Source of the DNA: Prevotella merdae
Lineage (GTDB): Bacteria; Bacteroidota; Bacteroidia; Bacteroidales; Bacteroidaceae
Assembly: GCF_900290275.1 (NCBI RefSeq)
Contig: NZ_LT985323.1
Coordinates: forward strand, 685,066-749,065
Length of the DNA stretch: 64,000 nucleotides
Direction: 5' to 3'
Under the pieces are notes generated by a model, which was not told where the DNA came from, searched no databases, and saw nothing but the letters and a program-made list of their open reading frames with translations. Shown here one piece after another: positions 8,482 to 15,510 of the stretch. The stretch's first letter is position 1, and every line of letters starts with the position of its first letter. The position numbers and the translations under genes were made by a program.

Positions 8482-9450
8482 ATGACAAAACAACAAGACA
8501 AGATGAAGAAGGTTGTATTGTTTTTAGCTTTGATTTTGGCTCTGATTTATTGTCCAGTCAATGCAGCCAAAAGGATGACAAGCATAGAGCCGGTAGGTGA
8601 GATTCCTTTTACAATAGGTGACGACGGACGCATTTATGTCACAGCATTTGTGAATGGTTCCGACTCATTGAACTTCTTGGTTGACACAGGTGCTACAACC
8701 ATAACTTTGAACACTAACTCCAGAAAACTGAAAGGATTAATACACGAGAAAGATACGGTTGATAATATGGGAACCACTGGCTTCAATAAAGTTACAGCGA
8801 GCCATGACAACTCGCTGACTATAGGAACCATACAATACAACAAGGCTGAATGTGTGAATATCCCTTTCTCTCAAGATATGTGGGACGGTGTGTTAGGACT
8901 TAACGGACTTAGTGCGTTCAACATCGAAATCAACTACGACAAGCATAAGATATACTGCTATCCCAAAGACAGTGCGTTGGTGTTGATGTCTGAATCCTAT
9001 GTTGTTCTGCCATTCGTATATAAATATGGTGTACCGTTTATAAAGATACCTATTAAACTCAATGAATCAACATACCGACTGCAACTCGAAGTGGACATGG
9101 GTTCCGACCGCATTATCGATCTTAGCACTACGTTCGTGAATAGAAATCGTCTTCTTGGCACAAAGAAGCCGTTTGCCATATCACGCATAACAAGCTCCGA
9201 CGGTGGCAGCGGTGAACTGAAGAATGCCTATTTTGACGAAGTAAGGGTTGGACAGTATGTTCTGCCCAAAATCCCAGGAGCTTTCTCCACTCTTAATTCT
9301 GGTATGCTGAACGAGAAAGATGTAGATGGAATGATAGGCAACAACTTCTTGAAACGTTTCAATATGCTGATAGATTTCAAGAGTAAAAAGATGTATCTAC
9401 AGCCTAATAATTTGTTGTATACTCCTTTCTACGACTTTCTGGTGAAATAG
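8482..9450 (+). CDS. Secreted retropepsin-like aspartyl protease
   Basis: A protein of about 322 residues with an N-terminal signal segment (KKVVLFLALILALIYCPVNA). Two pepsin/retropepsin-like halves are visible: the first has FLVDTGATTITLN (DTGA active-site loop), the second has LEVDMGSDRIIDLS at the matching place, where the DTG motif is altered to DMGS. Late in the chain is DGMIGNNFLKRFNMLIDF, the usual C-terminal end of bacterial clan AA proteases. Starts at 8440 (TTG) and 8503 (ATG) are possible; 8482 is the first ATG. It probably acts in the periplasm or at the outer membrane. Substrate unknown; activity with the altered second motif is uncertain. Confidence 0.75.
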   Translation: MTKQQDKMKKVVLFLALILALIYCPVNAAKRMTSIEPVGEIPFTIGDDGRIYVTAFVNGSDSLNFLVDTGATTITLNTNSRKLKGLIHEKDTVDNMGTTGFNKVTASHDNSLTIGTIQYNKAECVNIPFSQDMWDGVLGLNGLSAFNIEINYDKHKIYCYPKDSALVLMSESYVVLPFVYKYGVPFIKIPIKLNESTYRLQLEVDMGSDRIIDLSTTFVNRNRLLGTKKPFAISRITSSDGGSGELKNAYFDEVRVGQYVLPKIPGAFSTLNSGMLNEKDVDGMIGNNFLKRFNMLIDFKSKKMYLQPNNLLYTPFYDFLVK

Positions 9451-9543
9451 AGTGAAGAGTAGAATTATCCTCATAAATTTATGTCAGAATGAATCTCCTA
9501 AGTATATGCTGTACTTGGGAGATTCTTGCGCTTTTTTGAGGCT

Positions 9544-9633
9544 TATCCTCGAAAAAGTGTTGTTTTTATTGGCTTTTATCATCGAAAAAGTGTTACTTTT
9601 GTTGGTTTTTATCCTCGAAAAAGTGTATCTTTG
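9544..9633 (+). repeat. Three 33-nt tandem repeats carrying promoter elements before the DUF4143 ATPase gene
   Basis: TATCCTCGAAAAAGTGT begins at 9544, 9577 (TATCATCG variant) and 9610, exactly 33 nt apart. Each unit ends in a -7-like box: degenerate in unit 1, TACTTTTG (9594-9601) in unit 2, TATCTTTG (9626-9633) in unit 3, with TTG at 9602-9604 about 21 nt upstream of the last. The array looks like a promoter duplicated in tandem. The short in-frame ORF across it (9452-9649) simply translates the repeat and is not called. Confidence 0.75.
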
Positions 9634-9662
9634 CAGTGTAAGTTATTAAATGTTAGACTTTT

Positions 9663-10955
9663 ATGAAAAGAAAAATATATCAACAGCTTTTAAAGTGGAA
9701 GGAAAACAAAGATAGAAAGCCCTTGATGCTGCTTGGTGCAAGACAAGTTGGCAAGACTTGGATTATGCAACATTTTGGTGAACAAGAGTATAATAAGGTC
9801 GCATACGTCAACTGTGATGATGAGCCGAGAATGAAACAACTCTTTGATTTAGACTACGACATTAATCGAATATTGATGACTTTGCAGGCGATAACAGGTG
9901 TCAAGATTACTCCTGGCGATACTTTGATTATCTTGGATGAGATACAAGAGATTCCAAGAGGACTTCACAGTCTGAAATATTTCTGTGAAAAAGCACCTGA
10001 GTATCATGTGATGGTGGCTGGCTCTTTGCTTGGTGTAACATTGGGTAAGGGGGAGTCTTTCCCCGTGGGTAAGGTTGATATGCTTAATATGTTTCCTATG
10101 GATTATGAGGAGTTTCTTGAAGCTACAGGCAATGAGGGTTGGATAGATATCTTGCATTCCAAGGATTGGCCATTGATAGATATGATGATGCCCAAGATGG
10201 TGGAATTGTTGCGCCAATACTACTTTGTGGGAGGTATGCCAGGTGTAGTGAGCAACTTTGTGAGAAATGCAGACCTTCAACAAGTTCGCACTTTGCAGCG
10301 AGAGATATTGGATGCTTATGGGCGTGATATTTCCAAGCATACTTCGGAGAGTGAATCTGTAAGAATCCGTCAGTTGTTAAGCTCTCTTCCTGCTCAGTTG
10401 GCAAAGGAAAACAAGAAGTTTATATATGGCGCTATCCGTAAGGGAAGTAGGGCTAAGGACTTTGAGCTTGCCATTCAATGGCTTTTGGATGCAGGTATTA
10501 TATATAAGGTAAACCGTATCAGGGAGCCAAAGATGCCACTTAAGTTTTATGAGGACTTTGATGCTTTTAAGCTATTTTTGTTGGATTGTGGGCTTTTGGC
10601 GTGTATGTCGGATGCCCCAATCGACCAGATGCTTGTAGGCGACAATGTGTTTACGGAGTTCAAGGGAATGTTTACGGAACAATATGTGATGCAGCAGCTC
10701 AAGGTCATTGGCTTTACTCCTTATTATTGGAGCAATAGCAAGACTCCTTCAGAAATAGATTTTGTCATTCAGAATGATAATAGAGTTATTCCAATTGAAG
10801 TAAAAGCAGAAGAGAATGTTCGTGCTCGTTCATTATCTCAGTTTGTGAAAGACAACACTGGATTGAAGGGCCTTCGTATTTCGATGAAAGGGTATGTTGA
10901 CCAAGAATGGATGGAGAACATACCATTGGTTGGCATTGATGCTTACTTTGAATAA
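9663..10955 (+). CDS. AAA+ ATPase with DUF4143 domain
   Basis: A 430-residue protein with Walker A LLGARQVGKT (about residues 23-32), Walker B DTLIILDEIQE (about 96-106), sensor VAGSLLG, and a C-terminal DUF4143 domain with a PD-(D/E)XK nuclease-like signature (EIDFVIQNDNRVIPIEVKAE). This family is abundant and often laterally moved in Bacteroidetes; its physiological role is unknown, though roles in defence or nucleic-acid handling have been suggested. Only 13 bp separate its stop from the stop of the convergent histidine-kinase gene. It is preceded by a triple promoter-like repeat. Confidence 0.9.
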   Translation: MKRKIYQQLLKWKENKDRKPLMLLGARQVGKTWIMQHFGEQEYNKVAYVNCDDEPRMKQLFDLDYDINRILMTLQAITGVKITPGDTLIILDEIQEIPRGLHSLKYFCEKAPEYHVMVAGSLLGVTLGKGESFPVGKVDMLNMFPMDYEEFLEATGNEGWIDILHSKDWPLIDMMMPKMVELLRQYYFVGGMPGVVSNFVRNADLQQVRTLQREILDAYGRDISKHTSESESVRIRQLLSSLPAQLAKENKKFIYGAIRKGSRAKDFELAIQWLLDAGIIYKVNRIREPKMPLKFYEDFDAFKLFLLDCGLLACMSDAPIDQMLVGDNVFTEFKGMFTEQYVMQQLKVIGFTPYYWSNSKTPSEIDFVIQNDNRVIPIEVKAEENVRARSLSQFVKDNTGLKGLRISMKGYVDQEWMENIPLVGIDAYFE

Positions 10956-10968
10956 AGCAATTGTATCG

Positions 10969-12201
10969 TTAAGGGATGACGATGCGGAACGTGGTGATGC
11001 CTTGCGCTTTGTCTTGATGTAGCGAAAGGCTGCCTCCGCTTACTCGCATGATTTGGCGGGATAGGGAGAGACCGATGCCGCTTCCTTCGGGCTTTGTGGT
11101 GAAGAAAGGAATGAAGATGTGGGAGGCTATGTCGTCGGGGATTAGACCGGCGTTGTTGCTTACATCGATGATGACGGATTCCTGCTCGTTGGTGTAAGCG
11201 TGGAGGCGGATGAATGGTTTGGTTGTCGGGATGGATTGCAAGTCATTGAACGCCTCTACGGCATTCTTCAGAAGATTTGTCACTACGTGCGAGATAAGGC
11301 TCTCGTCGGCATAAGCCAATAGGTCCTTAGGCGTTACTTCTATTTTCACTTCATGATTGCAAAGCATTGCCATACGTTCGAGGAACGGCTCCACATAGAA
11401 GAGGGCAGGTTGAGGCTTAGGCACATGAGTGAAACGGCGATAGTTGTTGACGAAAGCCAAGAGTTCGGTTCCGGTCTTGTGAATGGTTTCCAAGCCTTGC
11501 TTCAATTTTGCTTGCTCTGCTGATAGCAATTCTACAGAAAAGTTGTTTGGAGAATGGAAATCTGCGGATGCACTATCTGCAGAAGGCAGTTCTTGACTCC
11601 CCAATTCTTTCAGTAGGGTCTCGCTGAGTGAAGTGACAGGTGTGATAGTGTTCATGATTTCATGAGTGAGCACACGAATCAACTTAATCCATGAGTCAAC
11701 TTCTTGGTTGCTAAGTTCGTGGCTTACGTCGCTCAGGGCGATGATGCGCACATGCTTGTCCTTTAGCATGGCTTGCGTCTCATGCTTAGCCAGATGTTCG
11801 TCCTTTAGTTTTCCTTTTACTTGGTTCATGTGTGTGAGCACATCGGCGTCGAGCAATCGGAGGGCAGCTTGGTTGTGCTGCAAGATATTGTCGTGGCTGT
11901 CCACCACCATTATGCCAGTGTCCACAGCATTCAATATCTGCTCGTAATATTTCTCCCGCTCCATCTGCTCCTCCCTTGTATGCTGCAAGAATAGCTTGAT
12001 GCGGTTAAGAGATTGGTGCAGAATCTTATCCTCCTTATTCCCCTTTTCTGTGGGAAAGTTGAAGGAGAAGTCGCCATTGTCAATGGCATCAAAAAGGAAG
12101 CGCACCTTCTTGATGTTGCGGCGATAGTGGCGGTAGAGGCGAACATAGCCCACCACTGCCACGAGCAAAAGCACAATTATTATAACCTTATTAATATCCA
12201 T
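10969..12201 (-). CDS. NtrY/AtoS-like sensor histidine kinase
   Basis: A 410-residue kinase with one N-terminal membrane helix (VIIIVLLLVAVVGYVRLY), a HAMP-like/linker helix, a PAS-like region (ILNAVDTGIMVVDSHDNIL) and a histidine-kinase core: H-box VLTHEIMNTITPVTSL (phosphorylated His near residue 180), N-box NLLKNAVEAFND, and glycine-rich lid FFTTKPEGSGIGLSLS. There is no large periplasmic sensor, so it may sense a membrane or cytoplasmic cue. It lies downstream of the response regulator on the same strand, separated by a 77-bp spacer with a simple-repeat array, and is probably co-transcribed with it. It is expected to phosphorylate that regulator. Confidence 0.88.
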   Translation of the reverse strand: MDINKVIIIVLLLVAVVGYVRLYRHYRRNIKKVRFLFDAIDNGDFSFNFPTEKGNKEDKILHQSLNRIKLFLQHTREEQMEREKYYEQILNAVDTGIMVVDSHDNILQHNQAALRLLDADVLTHMNQVKGKLKDEHLAKHETQAMLKDKHVRIIALSDVSHELSNQEVDSWIKLIRVLTHEIMNTITPVTSLSETLLKELGSQELPSADSASADFHSPNNFSVELLSAEQAKLKQGLETIHKTGTELLAFVNNYRRFTHVPKPQPALFYVEPFLERMAMLCNHEVKIEVTPKDLLAYADESLISHVVTNLLKNAVEAFNDLQSIPTTKPFIRLHAYTNEQESVIIDVSNNAGLIPDDIASHIFIPFFTTKPEGSGIGLSLSRQIMRVSGGSLSLHQDKAQGITTFRIVIP

Positions 12202-12221
12202 ACCCTAAAAAGCTATAGGAT

Positions 12222-12278
12222 TCTTCACTTTTCACTCTTCACTTTTCCCTTTTCACTCTTCCCTTTTCACTTTTCACT
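12222..12278. repeat. CTTTTCACTCTTCC simple-repeat array between regulator and kinase genes
   Basis: Units of CTTTTCAC, CTCTTCAC and CCCTTTTCAC run right up to the stop codon of the response-regulator gene (12279-12281). On the transcribed strand it reads as purine-rich GTGAAAAGGGAAGAG. Same family as 3068-3098 and 19363-19407. Confidence 0.75.
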
Positions 12279-13631
12279 TTAAATCCCGTATCGCTTGATC
12301 TTATTATAAAGCGTCTGTCGGGAAATGCCCAGTCTTGCTGCCACCACCGACAGATTGCCCTCGCATTCCTTGATTGTTTTCTCTATCATGCGACTTTCCA
12401 TCTCGTCGAGCGTCTGCACCTCTTCCAATGGTTTCTCCCTTCTCATTTGGTTGCCACCGTCGATATCCTCAGCCGAAATCATTCCACTATCCGACAATAT
12501 CACGGCTTTCTCAATGGCGTGCTGAAGCTCTCGGATATTGCCATACCAAGGCAAACTGATGAGTTTCCTCTCTGCCTCATCCGAAAAGCGTAAGTTTGTC
12601 TTATTATACATGTCGCCATATTGACGAAGGAAACGGTTGGCGAGCGGCACGATGTCAGCCTTTCGCTGTCTGAGGGCTGGCAGTTCAAGGTGTATGGTGT
12701 TGATGCGATAGAGCAAATCCTCTCTGAATTCGCCGTCGTTCACCATCTGCTGCAGATTGCGGTTGGTGGCACATACCAGTCGAACATTTATAGGAATCTG
12801 CGTCGACCCACCCACTCTTACTATGCTTCTACGTTGCAGGGCTGTGAGGAGTTTTGCCTGAAGACTATACGAAAGGTTGCCTATCTCGTCCAAAAATATT
12901 GTGCTACCATCAGCCAACTCAAACTTGCCCGGTTTGTCCACCTTGGCATCCGTGAATGCTCCCTTAACATGACCGAAGAGTTCGCTTTCGAACAATGTTT
13001 CTGTAATAGCTCCCATATCCACTGGCAGCATCTTTTTCTCACTACGTGCAGACAAGCGGTGTATCTCGTTAGCCAATACCTCTTTGCCCGTACCGTTTTC
13101 GCCCGTTATAAGGATGTTGGCATCTGTTGCAGCAACCTTTTCCACAATGTTTCTTAAATTGTTCATAACTTCGCTGTCGCCCCAGTACATCGTGCTATTC
13201 GAATCTTTTCCACTATGCTTAACCATAGCTTTGTCCGCAGCTTTATTCCTGTCTCTTGCCTCCAACAATGTACTGATCATCTTCTCGTTGTCGAAAGGCT
13301 TGACTATAAAGTCGGCTGCTCCTTCCTTGATGCCCGTTACGGCAAGCTGTATGTCGGCATAAGCGGTGAAGAGCACCACCTCGGTCTTCGGACTAAGGCT
13401 CTTGATTTCTCTAAGCCAATACAATCCCTCATTGCCAGAATTGATGCCACTCGAAAAGTTCATGTCGAGCAAAACCACGTCGGGATGTTCCTCCCTCAGT
13501 TTGGCTGGTATGGAGTTTGGGTTGGCTATGGTGATGATATTGGCGAATATAGAGTCGAGCAGCATTCTTACCGTAGTGAGAATGTTGCGGTTGTCGTCAA
13601 CAATAAGTATCGTTCCTTGTTTCTTTATCAT
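12279..13631 (-). CDS. Sigma-54-dependent response regulator (NtrC family)
   Basis: A 450-residue three-domain activator. The receiver domain has acidic DD at 12-13, phospho-acceptor Asp56 (VVLLDMNF) and Lys111 (VKPFD). The AAA+ domain has Walker A GENGTGKE (177-184), the sigma-54-contact loop GAFTDA (224-229; classical is GAFTGA) and Walker B IFLDEIGNL. The C-terminal Fis-type helix-turn-helix is ARLGISRQTLYNKIKRYGI. I start at the ATG at 13631 because MIKKQGTILIVDDNRN is the normal family opening; an ATG at 13655 adds eight residues. A palindromic operator (13673-13689) lies 41 bp upstream, identical in type to the two sites before the efflux operon, so it probably activates that operon and controls its own gene. 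Confidence 0.93.
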   Translation of the reverse strand: MIKKQGTILIVDDNRNILTTVRMLLDSIFANIITIANPNSIPAKLREEHPDVVLLDMNFSSGINSGNEGLYWLREIKSLSPKTEVVLFTAYADIQLAVTGIKEGAADFIVKPFDNEKMISTLLEARDRNKAADKAMVKHSGKDSNSTMYWGDSEVMNNLRNIVEKVAATDANILITGENGTGKEVLANEIHRLSARSEKKMLPVDMGAITETLFESELFGHVKGAFTDAKVDKPGKFELADGSTIFLDEIGNLSYSLQAKLLTALQRRSIVRVGGSTQIPINVRLVCATNRNLQQMVNDGEFREDLLYRINTIHLELPALRQRKADIVPLANRFLRQYGDMYNKTNLRFSDEAERKLISLPWYGNIRELQHAIEKAVILSDSGMISAEDIDGGNQMRREKPLEEVQTLDEMESRMIEKTIKECEGNLSVVAARLGISRQTLYNKIKRYGI

Positions 13632-13672
13632 GGTAACAAAGCTACAAAATATCATCGAAAAAAAACTGCGAT

Positions 13673-13689
13673 TGTCAAATAATTAGACA
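13673..13689. promoter_or_regulatory. Third palindromic site, upstream of the sigma-54 regulator gene
   Basis: TGTCAAATAATTAGACA has the same TGTCnAATwATTnGACA form as the two sites at 1347-1384. It ends about 40-60 bp before the regulator ATG at 13631 and no -24/-12 promoter is seen beside it, so it may serve for autorepression or looping rather than sigma-54 activation. Confidence 0.75.
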
Positions 13690-13872
13690 AAAAAATGCTA
13701 CATATCCCTTTCTGCAACTTTCTGGTAAGCAAAAAGTCGGCTTCCTTTATCCTAAGACCATAACATCCAGAAACTTTATAGCCATACATGACATCTTTTT
13801 TGAACTTGTATTAAGGCATCGTTTCAATAGTCTTAATATAGCTTGGATAATGTATACATCCAATCTTTGATC

Positions 13873-13969
13873 GCTATCAAATGTATCTATGCTTGCTATC
13901 AAACGAACTTTTGATTGCTGTCAAATGTATCTATGCTTACTGTCAAACGAACTTTTGATTGCTGTCAAA
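13873..13969. repeat. Helically phased array: five GCTrTCAAA motifs at exact 22-nt spacing
   Basis: GCTATCAAA/GCTGTCAAA/ACTGTCAAA occur at 13873, 13895, 13917, 13939 and 13961. They sit in a 44-bp repeat unit (starts 13865, 13909, 13953) made of two related 22-bp halves. The core TGTCAAAT equals half of the regulator palindrome at 13673. The array lies in a long non-coding gap (13632-14438) about 240-340 bp upstream of the response-regulator gene. Elsewhere in the gap I see only a weak inverted pair AATGTTGG (14053 region)/CCAACATT (14108 region) and the large hairpin listed next. Confidence 0.75.
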
Positions 13970-14321
13970 CATCGGTAAAAAGCGAGGGGTATATACAAAA
14001 AAAAAGGACGACACGAATCACTCGCACCGGCCTCTCAAAGAATAATGTTAACGAATGTTGGTTTTGGACTAAAGCAAAGCCTTAGAAACCGTTTACACGG
14101 TAAAGGCCAACATTGCGATAGTTTCAAAATCTAATAACATAATCTTTACCTTAAAATCTATCAAACTACTAACCTAATGAAAAAACATTGCATTCTCTCG
14201 AACACGTTGCAAAGATAATAATTTGTGTACGACCACGCAAAAAATCTGCAAGTTTTTTTTGTTGTTTAACAATAATTTGACATAAATCAATAGTACATCA
14301 CGGCTTTTAATGCCTAAAAAC

Positions 14322-14418
14322 AATAGGAGGTATGGTCTCCGAAGCGTACCACTCAAGCAGCATGCTATCAATACTATAGCAATTTGAGTGGTACGGTTCG
14401 GAGACCGTACCTCCTATT
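14322..14418. terminator. 35-bp inverted repeat (large hairpin) beyond the first FKBP gene
   Basis: Arms 14322-14356 (starting AATAGGAGGTATGGTCTCCG) and 14384-14418 (ending GGAGACCGTACCTCCTATT) are complementary except at two positions; the 27-nt loop contains a further GCTAT/ATAGC pair. It starts 20 bp past the stop codon of the minus-strand FKBP gene (14439), so it should be transcribed at the end of that operon. Too long for an ordinary terminator; could also be a small repeat element. Confidence 0.75.
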
Positions 14419-14438
14419 ATAAAACCATACGCTACGCC

Positions 14439-15446
14439 TTACTTCTTAACAACTTTCTTGGCTGTAGCTTTTTTCTTGGCAGGTGTAAGTTTCTTTGCAG
14501 GCACAACTTTCTTGGTCTGAGCCTTAGTCTCAGCAGTCTCGGTCTTTGCCTTCTTCTCTACCTTAACCACCTCAACTGTGAAGATAAGTGTTGAGTAAGG
14601 CTTGATTTGTCCAGCCTTGCGCGAGCCATAAGCAATGTCCTGAGGGATATAGAGTTCCCATTTACTGCCCTCAGGCATCATGCAGAGAGCCTCTGTCCAA
14701 CCCTTAATAACTTGGTTAGGACGGAATGTAGTGGTGTTAGGATTGCGCTTGTAGCTGCTGTCAAACTCGTTGCCATCGATAGTATGGCCAGCATAACGTA
14801 CTGTTACCTCGTCGTCCTTCTCGGCTACAGCGCCCTTGCCCTCAACAAGCACCTTATACTGCAAGCCCGAAGGCAATGTCTTTACGCCCGGCTTTGTGGC
14901 ATTCTGCTTAAGCCAAGCCTCGTTTTCGGCCTTGTAAGCCTCCTCTGCCTGCTGCTTGGCAACCTGCATGGTGCTTTCAAAGTAATGGTTTGCTGCCTCG
15001 TTCTTCATCACTGTTGTGTCGCCAAGCACAGCGTCTACAAAGCCACGGTTGAAGGTAACGCTGTCGAGGGCAAACTTGGTGTCCTTAACGTCGTTGCTAA
15101 CGTTGGGGTAGATGCGTGTCTCGAGCATCTGGGCTATCTGCAAGCCAGCGTTGTGGGCGACAAACTGCTTGTCGCCACTACGCTCTATACCTTCCTTCAA
15201 GCCGTTAACAAACGACTGGATATTGGTAGAGTCGACACCAAACTGCTGCTTAACATAGTCCATAAGGCCACGTGTGGTGAACATACCAGCTGCATAGCTA
15301 AGCGAGTCGTTCTGGCTTATAAGCTTTACAGGAGCCTGCTGCTCGGTCTGCGCTTTCTTCTTATCCTTCTTATCTTTCTTTCCTGGGGTTACAGCAAACG
15401 CCGATGTAGCAAATACGGCGAGTGCAACAATCAATAGTTTCTTCAT
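14439..15446 (-). CDS. Secreted FKBP-type peptidyl-prolyl isomerase with lysine-rich tail
   Basis: A 335-residue protein: signal peptide (MKKLLIVALAVFATSAFA), an FKBP_N dimerisation-type helical domain (about 40-180, beginning ISQNDSLSYAAGMFTTRG) and an FKBP catalytic domain (about 190-297; VRYAGHTIDGNEFDSSYKR, VIKGWTEALCMMPEGSKWEL, YIPQDIAYGSR). The last about 38 residues are an unusual Lys/Ala/Thr-rich tail (PAKKLTPAKKKATAKKVVKK) resembling histone H1-like tails. It is the third of three adjacent FKBP genes on this strand. Role: folding of periplasmic or outer-membrane proteins. The tail's job is unknown. Confidence 0.9.
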   Translation of the reverse strand: MKKLLIVALAVFATSAFAVTPGKKDKKDKKKAQTEQQAPVKLISQNDSLSYAAGMFTTRGLMDYVKQQFGVDSTNIQSFVNGLKEGIERSGDKQFVAHNAGLQIAQMLETRIYPNVSNDVKDTKFALDSVTFNRGFVDAVLGDTTVMKNEAANHYFESTMQVAKQQAEEAYKAENEAWLKQNATKPGVKTLPSGLQYKVLVEGKGAVAEKDDEVTVRYAGHTIDGNEFDSSYKRNPNTTTFRPNQVIKGWTEALCMMPEGSKWELYIPQDIAYGSRKAGQIKPYSTLIFTVEVVKVEKKAKTETAETKAQTKKVVPAKKLTPAKKKATAKKVVKK

Positions 15447-15470
15447 ATTGTTTATTAAATTATATAAAAC

Positions 15471-15495
15471 AGGGCGGCCTTTGTGAGGTCGCCCT
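15471..15495. terminator. Hairpin between two FKBP genes
   Basis: AGGGCGGCCT (15471-15480) pairs with AGGTCGCCCT (15486-15495) with one mismatch and a 5-nt loop; on the minus strand it is followed by a T-rich stretch. It lies between the lipoprotein FKBP (upstream) and the Lys-tailed FKBP, so may partly terminate transcription between them. Confidence 0.6.
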
Positions 15496-15510
15496 TATGG
15501 TTTAAGCTGA

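Noticed and set aside
9452..9649. 65-codon ORF with repeated LxxILEKVLxLLVF pattern
   Set aside because: It only translates the 33-nt promoter repeat (33 is divisible by 3, so the frame stays open); no start-region or family support.
13673..13720. A -24/-12 promoter for the sigma-54 regulator gene itself
   Set aside because: No TGGC...TTGC pair with correct spacing is found on the minus strand upstream of 13631; only the palindrome is present.
13865..13975. Regular 22/44-nt repeats as a CRISPR array
   Set aside because: Units are contiguous without unique spacers of constant length, and no cas genes are present.
14174..14371. Minus-strand ORF of 65 codons across the large hairpin region
   Set aside because: Overlaps the inverted repeat, has no family features, and lies in an A+T-rich non-coding gap.
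14607..15437. Long 276-codon plus-strand ORF opposite an FKBP gene
   Set aside because: It is antisense to a well-supported FKBP gene and its Leu/Cys/Val-rich product is typical of a shadow frame.
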